The notes beneath the pieces were generated by a model. It ran no database searches and had not been told where the DNA came from. It saw only the letters and a list, made by a program, of their open reading frames with translations. This document shows positions 6,184-12,327 of a DNA stretch of 12,327 nucleotides, one piece after another. Position 1 is the first letter of the stretch; the number at the start of each line of letters is the position of its first letter. A program made the translations under genes and the position numbers. The stretch comes from an archaeon (lineage in GTDB: Archaea > Thermoproteota > Nitrososphaeria_A > Caldarchaeales > Wolframiiraptoraceae), in contig JAPDJZ010000066.1 of NCBI GenBank assembly GCA_029258815.1, positions 1-12,327 on the forward strand, read 5' to 3'.

Positions 6184-7527
6184 TTGGGCGAGAAGGCGAT
6201 CCCGGATACGAGCGTCGTGATAAACGGGGCTTTGAGCAGGCTTATCGAGTCCGGGAAGCTTTCGGAGGGGGAGCTGATAATACCGCTAGCCGTCGTCGAT
6301 GAGCTTCAGGCTCAGGCTTCGAGGGGTAAGGACGTCGGGCTGAGGGGCCTCGAGGAGCTTAGGAGGATTAGGGCGCTGGCCGAGGAGAGGGGGCTCGCCA
6401 TAAGGTTCTCGGGGGAGAGGCCGAGCCTCGAGGACATCAAGCTCGCGAGAAGCGGCAGGATCGACGCCCTGATAAGGGACGTCGCGAGATCTGAGGGAGG
6501 GAGGCTCTACACCTCGGATTACGTTCAAGCGCTTATCGCGGAGGCCGAGGGGATACCCGTGGAGTACATCGAGCCCTACGAGAGGGTTGAGGAGTTCAGC
6601 TTTAAGAAGTATCTGAAGCCCAACGTCCTCAGCCTATATCTTAGAATCGGGGCCCCTCCCCTCGCGAGAATCTTGGAGGCCGGCGAGATCCGAGTCGTCA
6701 GGCTCGGTGATGAGCCCTGCGGGGAGGAGGAGCTGAATAGGATTCTGGAGGAGCTCATGGCGGCCGTTAGGGTTAGGGAGGAGGCGGATGTGGCCATGCT
6801 GAGGCCGGAGGCCATGGTAATCGAGACCGGGGAATTTAGGATAAGCCTCGCCAAGCCGCCCTTCTCCAATAACCTCGAGGCGGTGATCCACCGGAACCCG
6901 CTAGACCTGATTCCCGAAGAGAGCATCATCGACCCGATCGTCGGAGAATGCTTAGAGGAGCGTAGGGGGATACTCGCTTTGAACCTCGAGAAACTCTACA
7001 CACACCCGATCGCGGAGAGGATAGCCGAGAAGCTTCAAGGCCGCGGGCTGATAGCGAGGATTATGGGGCACGCTAGGAGGGCGGCCTCGACCCCGCTCTA
7101 CTACGGGCCCATCGAGGGCGACTTGGAGAGGGCGGTGGACTACGTTCTCGCGAGCGGCCCAGACTACGTGATCTTCGAAGAAATCAGAAGGCAGAGGGAT
7201 TTCAAGCTCATTAAAGAGCTTAGAGACTCGGGGCTGGGGGTATTGGCCTTCCTAGCCTCGGGCTCCCTCAGGCTGGGAGTAGGGAGGGTTCTCGAGTCCA
7301 TTAGGCTGACGGCCCTGCCGGAGCTATTCGACGAGATCATGCTCCTGGATGGGCGCGGGGTCTCGGAGGTCTACAGCCTGGTGGTATCCGTTAGGCGGCG
7401 GAGAGAGCTCGGCGGGGAGGCTGAGCCCGTTCCGGTAGTCGAGGTGGTTAGGAGCGGGACGGGCGTCAAGGCTTACGAGGTTTACGAGGTTAACGGCCTT
7501 CCGGTCGTGAGGCCAGCCGGAGGATAA
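6184..7527 (+). CDS. PIN-domain protein with a degenerate, P-loop-less ATPase domain
   Basis: 447 residues. The N-terminal PIN nuclease fold (about 5-130) keeps the four metal-binding acids: D8 (IPDTSVV), E40 (VVDELQ), D94 (RIDALIRDVA) and D112 (YTSDYVQA). A linker (135-215) and a RISLAKPPFSN...LIPEESI segment (219-248) follow, as in archaeal PIN-ATPase proteins of about 600 residues. An ATPase-like region (about 255-400) then retains the GDLERAVDY and PDYVIFEEIRRQRDF (Walker B-like, 326-340) blocks. Where the family has GILIAGAPGAGKTTF, this protein reads GILALNLEKLYTHPI at 262-276: same length, no gap, no P-loop glycines, and T273 in place of the Walker lysine. The family's VVHAT after Walker B is also altered (AFLAS). 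The usual C-terminal RNA-binding extension is short or absent. The frame is clean on both sides, so this is not a frameshift. Likely an RNA-cutting or RNA-binding protein without ATP hydrolysis. Start is TTG, 31 bases after the HAD gene. Confidence 0.82.
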   Translation: MGEKAIPDTSVVINGALSRLIESGKLSEGELIIPLAVVDELQAQASRGKDVGLRGLEELRRIRALAEERGLAIRFSGERPSLEDIKLARSGRIDALIRDVARSEGGRLYTSDYVQALIAEAEGIPVEYIEPYERVEEFSFKKYLKPNVLSLYLRIGAPPLARILEAGEIRVVRLGDEPCGEEELNRILEELMAAVRVREEADVAMLRPEAMVIETGEFRISLAKPPFSNNLEAVIHRNPLDLIPEESIIDPIVGECLEERRGILALNLEKLYTHPIAERIAEKLQGRGLIARIMGHARRAASTPLYYGPIEGDLERAVDYVLASGPDYVIFEEIRRQRDFKLIKELRDSGLGVLAFLASGSLRLGVGRVLESIRLTALPELFDEIMLLDGRGVSEVYSLVVSVRRRRELGGEAEPVPVVEVVRSGTGVKAYEVYEVNGLPVVRPAGG

Positions 7528-7537
7528 GCTTTTAACC
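7528..7537 (+). promoter_or_regulatory. TATA-like box of the small membrane protein gene
   Basis: AGCTTTTAAC begins directly after the stop of the PIN gene and lies 23-32 bases before the ATG at 7560, so transcription would begin at or within a few bases of the start codon. Confidence 0.45.
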
Positions 7538-7559
7538 TACATGAGCTCCACGTAACCCG

Positions 7560-7967
7560 ATGAGTTATCGGAGGAGGCGCGGATTATCCGGTAGGCTGTC
7601 TAGGAGCTTCAGATCCGAGGCGGCGGAGAGGGCTGCCGTCGCCGTCCTTCTGATACTCGTCATGGCGTTCGCAAGCGGGGCAACCTACTCTATAGCGACG
7701 AATAGACCCGTTTCGATCGTGTTTCTTCCGGGCGGAGGCATGATGATCTTCCTGAGGAGCATGAACATGCAGACCCACGCGGAGACGATCGTCGTCTTCG
7801 TCTACTACGCCCTCGGGGTTGGTGGACTGCTCCTCTACGCGAGAGCCGTCTCGAGGCCGTCTGACCCGAGGACGACGAAGTACATGCTCTTCTTCAGCTT
7901 CCTCCTAGTTCTCCTATCGGCTCTGGGGCTGTACAACGGGTATATCGAGAAGCATCTAAGAATGTAG
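7560..7967 (+). CDS. Small three-helix membrane protein, function unknown
   Basis: 135 residues. An Arg-rich N terminus (residues 4-18, presumably cytoplasmic) is followed by three hydrophobic helices at about 24-46, 75-96 and 108-128. The loop between helices 1 and 2 (47-74) contains FLPGGGMMIFLRSMNMQTHAE and would face outward. Gly-rich and QTxAE-like patterns before the second helix recall small accessory subunits of archaeal oligosaccharyltransferase (Ost3/6-like), but that is a weak impression from memory and not an assignment. The gene has its own TATA-like box, an ATG start without Shine-Dalgarno, and ends 2 bases from the convergent RecA-like gene. Intact as far as can be seen. Confidence 0.7.
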   Translation: MSYRRRRGLSGRLSRSFRSEAAERAAVAVLLILVMAFASGATYSIATNRPVSIVFLPGGGMMIFLRSMNMQTHAETIVVFVYYALGVGGLLLYARAVSRPSDPRTTKYMLFFSFLLVLLSALGLYNGYIEKHLRM

Positions 7968-7969
7968 GA

Positions 7970-8629
7970 TTATCCGGGAACCAGGCCGGCCTCGGAGATC
8001 CTGAACGGCACCGAGACCTCCTTCCTCGGCTTCTCGACGAAGATCCTTCCGACGAGCTCCCCCGGCTTCCTCTCCAACCTCAGAACCCGATCAGACCAGT
8101 ATTCGAGAATTCTCTGGGCGATGAGCCTAGACCTCCCGGCATCCGGTATCCCGTGAACCTGGCCGATGATTATTACCGCTAGACCCCTATTCAGGGCGGC
8201 CTCTCTCAGGGCCGCGACCTGGAAGGCGAGCCTCTTATAGACGGCCATATCGCGCTTAACGTCTCCCGTGATCTCGATCCTATGAAGAGCCGTGAAGTCG
8301 TCGAACACTATTAGGGGAGCCGGGGGAGGCTCGTCGTGAAGCTTTAGGATGAGCTCCTCCTGCTGGAGGAAGTTCTCGACCACGGCGACGAGAACCCTCT
8401 CCTCGCTAACCCCATTCGCCTCGAGAACCTGGCTTAGGCGCTCCGGGTGAAGCCTTCCAGAGCAGTCTATGTACGCGGCCGAGGCTGTCCGAGCCGCCAG
8501 GGCGGAGATTCTGAGAGCGAGGCTCGTCTTGCCCGACTTTTCCTCGCCGTAGATCAGGGTTATGGCCTTCGTCGGGACGCCGCCTTCCAAGAGATCGTCC
8601 AGCCTCGGGAGACCCGTCGAGAACCTCAT
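7970..8629 (-). CDS. RadB/RadC-like RecA-superfamily ATPase
   Basis: 219 residues, essentially a bare RecA core. The N-terminal FSTGLPRLDDLLEGGVPT is the usual lead-in. Walker A is GEEKSGKTS at 28-36 (K34, T35) and Walker B is PLIVFDDF at 105-112 (D110, D111). GQVHG (156-160) corresponds to the glutamine-containing loop-2 start. The C terminus RVLRLERKPG...FRISEAGL matches the last strands of RadA and RadB. There is no N-terminal helix-hairpin-helix DNA-binding domain, so it is not RadA itself. Archaeal paralogues of this size (RadB, aRadC) bind DNA and modulate RadA during recombinational repair; which subgroup this belongs to needs a tree. ATG start, with a TATA-like box about 28-35 bases upstream on the same strand. 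Divergent from the phosphoribosyltransferase gene, with 98 bases between them. Confidence 0.85.
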   Translation of the reverse strand: MRFSTGLPRLDDLLEGGVPTKAITLIYGEEKSGKTSLALRISALAARTASAAYIDCSGRLHPERLSQVLEANGVSEERVLVAVVENFLQQEELILKLHDEPPPAPLIVFDDFTALHRIEITGDVKRDMAVYKRLAFQVAALREAALNRGLAVIIIGQVHGIPDAGRSRLIAQRILEYWSDRVLRLERKPGELVGRIFVEKPRKEVSVPFRISEAGLVPG

Positions 8630-8656
8630 CGGCCGCGAGTATTATCTCCGTTCGCC

Positions 8657-8664
8657 GTAATAAA
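8657..8664 (-). promoter_or_regulatory. TATA-like box of the RecA-like gene
   Basis: On the minus strand TTTATTAC lies 28-35 bases before the ATG at 8629. It shares the 98-base divergent region with the phosphoribosyltransferase promoter, about 30 bases away. Confidence 0.45.
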
Positions 8665-8693
8665 TGGATGAGGCGGCCCCTTCCGGCGCCGCG

Positions 8694-8704
8694 AAAAATT
8701 TTAA
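8694..8704 (+). promoter_or_regulatory. TATA-like box of the phosphoribosyltransferase gene
   Basis: AAAAATTTTAA lies 24-34 bases before the ATG at 8728. It falls inside a longer open frame starting at 8668 and is the reason to prefer the downstream ATG as the start. Confidence 0.55.
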
Positions 8705-8727
8705 TCATTCTTTTAGAGCGTTTGGGT

Positions 8728-9348
8728 ATGAGAATCTTCGAGGTCGGAGATACGAAGTATCTTCAACTATCTTGGGACGAGGTTCAGGGGCTCGTCGAGG
8801 ATCTAGCCGATAGGATCACCGGATCGGGCTTCTCCCCCGACGTTCTCGTCGGGGTTCTCAGGGGAGGGATGACCGTCGCCCATCTCCTATCCGACGTCCT
8901 AGGCTTCGCGAGGATCTACCCGGTGGGATGCAGCAGCTACGTCGATGTGGCCAAGAGGTTCGATGTCGAGGTTTACAGCCCGCTGGCGTTAAGCGACCTA
9001 TCTGGGAGGAAAGTCCTGTTAATCGACGACGTGGCGGACGAGGGATTGACCCTCAAGGCCGTAGTAGAGAAGGAGATCTCCCCGAAGAAGCCGCAGGAGG
9101 TTAAGGTCGCCACCCTCCACATGAAGCCTTGGTGCAAGTTCAAGCCGGACTACTTCGTTCAGGTGACGGACGCCTGGATAGTATATCCTTGGGAGAGGTG
9201 GGAGGTCGTTAGGCAGGTCGCCGGCAGATTCGTGGAGCACTTCGGGAGAGAGGAGGGGTTCGAGAAGCTCGCGGACCTGCTCGGCGGAGACGTTAAGAAG
9301 GTTGAGAAGGCCTTATCCTATACCCGAGGCCCCCAGATAGCCAGATAG
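8728..9348 (+). CDS. Type I phosphoribosyltransferase, purine (HGPRT/XPRT-like)
   Basis: 206 residues from the ATG at 8728; the frame is open from 8668, but those 20 residues overlap the TATA-like run and look unlike a protein start. VGVLRGGMTVAHLL (41-54) is the PPi-loop region, and VLLIDDVADEGLTL (96-109) is the PRPP-binding loop with D100 and D101. The family joins a purine base to PRPP to give a nucleoside monophosphate in salvage; archaeal relatives are variously called hypoxanthine, xanthine-guanine or adenine enzymes, and the base cannot be read from the sequence. The loop has E105 where the common motif has Thr (DTG). A C-terminal extension of some 50 residues is helical and charged. 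Start codon and TATA spacing suggest a leaderless message. The tRNA-modification operon starts 28 bases downstream. Confidence 0.85.
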   Translation: MRIFEVGDTKYLQLSWDEVQGLVEDLADRITGSGFSPDVLVGVLRGGMTVAHLLSDVLGFARIYPVGCSSYVDVAKRFDVEVYSPLALSDLSGRKVLLIDDVADEGLTLKAVVEKEISPKKPQEVKVATLHMKPWCKFKPDYFVQVTDAWIVYPWERWEVVRQVAGRFVEHFGREEGFEKLADLLGGDVKKVEKALSYTRGPQIAR

Positions 9349-9355
9349 TTTATTT
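9349..9355 (+). promoter_or_regulatory. TATA-like box of the tRNA-modification operon
   Basis: TTTATTT follows the phosphoribosyltransferase stop codon directly and lies 22-31 bases before the two candidate GTG starts at 9377 and 9380. It suggests that the downstream pair has its own promoter. Confidence 0.45.
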
Positions 9356-9374
9356 CCTAGCGTTAAGCGCTAGG
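9356..9374. repeat. Palindrome between TATA-like box and operon start
   Basis: CCTAGCG, TTAAG, CGCTAGG: two perfectly complementary 7-base arms around 5 bases. It fills the space between the TATA-like box (9349-9355) and the GTG start, over or just before the expected transcription start. It could be an operator that blocks initiation, or a hairpin at the end of the phosphoribosyltransferase mRNA. No T-run follows it, which argues against a classical terminator. Confidence 0.7.
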
Positions 9375-9376
9375 CT

Positions 9377-10708
9377 GTGGTGAAGGTTTATTCGGAGATC
9401 TATGGGTGCGCGGCGAACGTCGCCGATGCCGAGATAGCCCTAGGAATACTAAAGAGCAGAGGCCACGAGGTAGTCTCAAATCCCGAGGATGCCGATGCCC
9501 TGATCATCTTCACCTGCGTCGTTAAGAAGCCCACGAGCGATAGGATGCTTTACAGGATCTCTAGGCTCGCGGGCTACGGTAAAAGGCTTATCGTGGCCGG
9601 CTGCATAGTCCCGGGAGAGCCGGAGAAGGTTAAGCGGATAGCCCCGGACGCGATCATGGTCCATCCGAGAGCTGTTACCGGGATTTGGAAGGCTGTTGAA
9701 GAGGCCTTAGACCTGCCAAACCCCCTGAACGATGTTAAGCTCGGCTACCCTAGGCTTAGAAGGAATCCGATCGTCGCGATAATCCCGGTGTCCGAGGGCT
9801 GCTTCTGGAGGCTCTGCGGCTTCTGCATAGTCGTGAGGACTAGGGGGCGCTTCGGAAGCTATCCGATGGAGCTGATCGAGAAGGAGGTTCGCGAGTCGAT
9901 TAGGGAGGGGGTTAGGGAGATATGGCTCACGAGCCAAGATATGGGGAGCTATGGGATCGAGTCCGGGAGGAGTAGGCTTCCGGAGCTTATCAGGCGCGTG
10001 GCCGGCGTCGAGGGATTCTTCCTCGTAAGAGTCGGCATGATGAACCCGCTCTACGCCTACCCGATCCGGGGAGAGCTCGCCGAAGCATATGCGCTCCCGA
10101 AGGTATTCAAGTTCCTCCACCTCCCGGTTCAATCCGGATCGAATGAGGTCCTACGGGATATGAGGCGGGGCTATACGGTCGAGGTCTTCAAGCGGATAGT
10201 CGGGGAGATGAGGTCTAGGATAGCTGGGCTAACGATCTCAACCGATGTAATCGTCGGATATCCCACCGAGAGCGAATCCGACTTCGAGGAGACGGTAAAG
10301 CTAGTCGAGGAGATCAAGCCGGATATGATAAACATCTCGCGATTCTTTAAGAGGCCCGGAACGCCGGCCGAGAAGCTGAAGCCGCTCGATCCGAGGGAGG
10401 TTAAGAGGAGGAGCAGGATCCTAAGCGAGGTCGCTAGGGAGGTCGCCTTGATAAATAACGAGCGGTGGATAGGCTGGAGCGGCTGGGCGATAGTCGATGA
10501 AATCGGCGAACGCGGAGAAGCGATAGCGCGGAACATCTCCTATAGGCCGATAATCGTGCAGGGAAAACGCGGCGGGGAGATTTTCGGGAAGCTCGTCGAG
10601 GTTGAGATCGAGTCCGCCAGACCATACTGCCTCATGGCGAGGTTTAAACGCGTCATCGAAGATAGGGAGATCTCAGAATCCCTTATGGGAGAGCTGATCG
10701 AAACTTGA
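9377..10708 (+). CDS. CDKAL1/e-MtaB-type tRNA methylthiotransferase with an unusual radical-SAM motif
   Basis: 443 residues with the three domains of MiaB-family enzymes. The N-terminal UPF0004 domain has cysteines C11 (IYGCAAN), C47 (FTCVVKKPT) and C76 (VAGCIV) for the auxiliary 4Fe-4S cluster. The radical-SAM barrel (about 130-345) contains TSQDMGSYG (185-193), LHLPVQSGS (248-256) and DVIVGYPTE (290-298). A TRAM-like RNA-binding end covers about 364-425. The archaeal/eukaryal branch (VVKKPTSDRM pattern) adds 2-methylthio to t6A37 of tRNA. The odd point is the cluster motif: EGCFWRLCGFC gives C142, C147, C150, that is CX4CX2C, where the family has CX3CX2C. The DNA reads cleanly, and an inserted whole codon is not a typical sequencing error. 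Start is GTG 9377 or the adjacent GTG 9380. The stop overlaps the start of the next gene, so translation is probably coupled. Confidence 0.85.
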   Translation: MVKVYSEIYGCAANVADAEIALGILKSRGHEVVSNPEDADALIIFTCVVKKPTSDRMLYRISRLAGYGKRLIVAGCIVPGEPEKVKRIAPDAIMVHPRAVTGIWKAVEEALDLPNPLNDVKLGYPRLRRNPIVAIIPVSEGCFWRLCGFCIVVRTRGRFGSYPMELIEKEVRESIREGVREIWLTSQDMGSYGIESGRSRLPELIRRVAGVEGFFLVRVGMMNPLYAYPIRGELAEAYALPKVFKFLHLPVQSGSNEVLRDMRRGYTVEVFKRIVGEMRSRIAGLTISTDVIVGYPTESESDFEETVKLVEEIKPDMINISRFFKRPGTPAEKLKPLDPREVKRRSRILSEVAREVALINNERWIGWSGWAIVDEIGERGEAIARNISYRPIIVQGKRGGEIFGKLVEVEIESARPYCLMARFKRVIEDREISESLMGELIET

Positions 10709-11874
10709 AAGCCGCAAGCTTCCGCGGGATAAGATTCGACGCCGTCGTAATTCATTACGGCGAGATCACCCTGAAGAGGAGCAAGCGCGGGCTTTTCGAG
10801 CGGATGCTGCACAGGAACCTCAGGAGGTTTACCGGGCTTCCCGTTAGAAGGCTTCAGGGAAGATTCGTAATCGACTTATCCCCCGAAATCGATCTCGAGA
10901 GGCTTCTAGAGAGGCTGGGGAAGGTGTTCGGGGTCGTCTGGTACGCTCCCGCCGTGAGGGCCGATACGCTCGAGGAAATTCAGGAAAGAATCTCGGAGGC
11001 GGTATCGGTGATCAACCCCGAGAGCATTAAGGTCGATACGCGGAGAAGCGATAAAAGCTTTCCGATAACCTCGATCGAGATATCTAGGAGGATCGGGAAG
11101 TTCCTCTCATCGAGGCTCGGCGTGGAGGTCGATCTGAAGAACCCGGAGCTCAGGATATTCGTGGAGTTAATCGAGGACGGGATCTACGCCTCGTTCGAGA
11201 AGCTTAGGGGGCCGGGCGGCCTCCCCCTAGGATCCTCCGGGAGAATCCTCGGACTCTTCTCAGGCGGATCACATTCCGCCCTCGCGTGCTGGTTCATGAT
11301 GAAGCGGGGATGCGCGGTCGACCTGCTTCACGTTCACAGCCTCTCGTCCGGAGAGGATGTCTTGAAGACCGAATTCAAATCCGCGGTCGATAAACTGCTT
11401 GAGTATTCGATGAAGCTCAGGCTCTACCTAGCGCCCTCGACGCCGTTCATGGATCGGGCGAGGGATGCTCCGGAAACCGCTAGGCCGCTTCTCTTTAAGG
11501 GATACTTGATCAGGGTGGGGGAGCTTCTGGCCGAGAGGCGCGGCTACCCCGGCCTAGTCCTAGGCGAGAGGATCGAGAAGCCCGAGGACGCCGAGGAAGT
11601 CGGGATCCTGCTTTCCGGCAGAAGCCTGCCGATCTACACCCCGCTTCTCGCCCTCCCGGAAGACGAGATACATAGGAAGATCGAGCTACTCGAGCTCCGG
11701 AGCGAGTATAGCGATCCGCTGAGCGGGCTGGGAGCCGGCCGCGGAAAATGCTCGGCGAAGGAATTTGAGAGGCTTTGGAGGAGGCTTGAGCTCGAGGAAG
11801 CGGCTGGAGACGCCGCCGACGCCGTCGAAGTATATCTAGCCGACCTCGCGGGCTTTAAGAGGGTGGGGTCTTAG
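10705..11874 (+). CDS. ThiI-like THUMP/PP-loop protein with degenerate active site
   Basis: 389 residues. VIHYGEITLKRSKRGLFERML (15-35) is the ThiI N-terminal signature, followed by a THUMP RNA-binding region (about 60-165), RGPGGLPLGSSGRILGLFSGG (168-188) and the PP-loop domain. ThiI makes 4-thiouridine at position 8 of tRNA by adenylating the uridine. Three catalytic features differ from the family as I recall it. The PP-loop reads SGGSHS (186-191), with H190 where SGGxDS has Asp. The GESLGQVASQT signature is replaced by GERIEKPEDAEE (287-298). The PLIGxDKxEI lysine site reads PLLALPEDEI (313-322). No rhodanese domain is present, which is normal for archaea; C349 (GKCSAKE) may match the catalytic cysteine region. 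Start is TTG 10705 in a TTGA overlap with the methylthiotransferase stop. It ends overlapping the convergent nuclease stop. Probably a tRNA-binding protein that is either inactive in thiolation or uses altered chemistry. Confidence 0.83.
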   Translation: MKAASFRGIRFDAVVIHYGEITLKRSKRGLFERMLHRNLRRFTGLPVRRLQGRFVIDLSPEIDLERLLERLGKVFGVVWYAPAVRADTLEEIQERISEAVSVINPESIKVDTRRSDKSFPITSIEISRRIGKFLSSRLGVEVDLKNPELRIFVELIEDGIYASFEKLRGPGGLPLGSSGRILGLFSGGSHSALACWFMMKRGCAVDLLHVHSLSSGEDVLKTEFKSAVDKLLEYSMKLRLYLAPSTPFMDRARDAPETARPLLFKGYLIRVGELLAERRGYPGLVLGERIEKPEDAEEVGILLSGRSLPIYTPLLALPEDEIHRKIELLELRSEYSDPLSGLGAGRGKCSAKEFERLWRRLELEEAAGDAADAVEVYLADLAGFKRVGS

Positions 11875-12327
11875 AGGGGTATGGGCTTGCCGACCTCCGG
11901 AATCAGCACCTCGGACTTGATCTCGCCTATCCTCGCCAGCCTTTGGAATTCGTAGGGGTTCTCCGTGTGGATGGGTATGAGCTTCCTAGGCTTAACCTCC
12001 TCGATGATCTCTATTAGGGTTTCCCGGTCGGCGTGGCCCGATGAGTGCGCTATCCTGAGGTCGAGGCGTAGGAGGTTTATCCACCTCTCGAACTTGCTCC
12101 ACTCTATCTCCTGTTCCTCGTCGTGGGGCTCACTAGTCGAGACTATCAGTCTAGATCCAGGCTCCGGCTTTATCTGAGCAAGTTCGAGGACTTGATCCAA
12201 TCCTCCGAGGATCAGCAGGTAATCCTTCTGCCTAGCGGAGATTTCGTCCGCCTTAACTAGGCTTCCAGGTCTTCTTCCATCGATTCTATCTAGATATGTC
12301 CTCTTTAGCCAGCCTCGATAATGAGTG
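11871..12327 (-). CDS. Beta-CASP metallo-beta-lactamase nuclease, C-terminal part (cut by window end)
   Basis: 151 residues are visible, open to the window edge, so the start and the metallo-beta-lactamase core (HxHxDH motif) lie outside. The visible part matches the end of RNase J-like beta-CASP proteins: LIVSTSEPHDEEQE, then RIAHSSGHADRETLIEII (the SGH motif) and KPRKLIPIHTENPYEF (the final His motif). Such enzymes are zinc-dependent endo- or exoribonucleases in RNA processing and decay; several archaeal subfamilies exist and the exact one cannot be told from this fragment. No KH domain is visible here. The TAA stop (minus strand, 11871-11873) shares bases with the TAG stop of the ThiI-like gene (11872-11874), so the two converge with no terminator between them. 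Confidence 0.82.
   Translation of the reverse strand, partial: THYRGWLKRTYLDRIDGRRPGSLVKADEISARQKDYLLILGGLDQVLELAQIKPEPGSRLIVSTSEPHDEEQEIEWSKFERWINLLRLDLRIAHSSGHADRETLIEIIEEVKPRKLIPIHTENPYEFQRLARIGEIKSEVLIPEVGKPIPL

Noticed and set aside
8668..8727. N-terminal 20-residue extension of the phosphoribosyltransferase
   Set aside because: It overlaps the TATA-like run at 8694-8704, and the ATG at 8728 gives a normal family N terminus.

Overview
This is a 12.3 kb piece of an archaeal chromosome, probably from a thermophile. The evidence is the gene set: a presenilin-type intramembrane protease, a PIN-ATPase protein, a small RadB/RadC-like RecA paralogue, an SCPx-type thiolase, a CDKAL1-type methylthiotransferase, a THUMP/ThiI protein and a beta-CASP nuclease. 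Most genes have a TATA-like A+T block about 25-35 bases before the start codon, little or no Shine-Dalgarno sequence, and often TTG or GTG starts, which suggests leaderless mRNAs. Proteins are rich in Glu, Lys, Arg and Ile. A TACK-type lineage seems plausible, but no rRNA or lineage marker is present and I cannot name the organism.

Layout. 85-951: presenilin-like protease (+). 1026-2831: divergent ATP-type PEP carboxykinase (+). About 2640-4180 is an A+T-richer stretch holding an intact RelE-type toxin-antitoxin pair (-, 2915-3387) and, divergent from it, a broken DCD-domain gene (+, 3536-4128). Four single-base frameshifts interrupt that gene, and all run in the same direction. 4185-5357: SCPx-like thiolase (-). 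An 11-bp perfect inverted repeat lies in the divergent space before a HAD phosphatase gene (5493-6152, +). 6184-7527: PIN-ATPase homologue whose Walker A loop has been replaced. 7560-7967: small membrane protein. 7970-8629: RecA-superfamily ATPase (-). 8728-9348: phosphoribosyltransferase (+). 9377-11874: a two-gene, translationally overlapping tRNA-thiolation operon. 11871-12327: C-terminal part of a beta-CASP nuclease (-), running off the window.

Common thread. The right half is dominated by RNA-related proteins, and three of them depart from their family's catalytic signature. The PIN-ATPase has no P-loop. The methylthiotransferase has a CX4CX2C radical-SAM motif instead of CX3CX2C. The ThiI homologue has His in place of the PP-loop Asp and has lost other pyrophosphatase signature residues. 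These genes are otherwise full-length and in frame, so the changes look like functional repurposing rather than decay. The DCD gene, in contrast, is decayed or mis-sequenced.

Family comparisons are made from memory of consensus motifs; no database search was possible.
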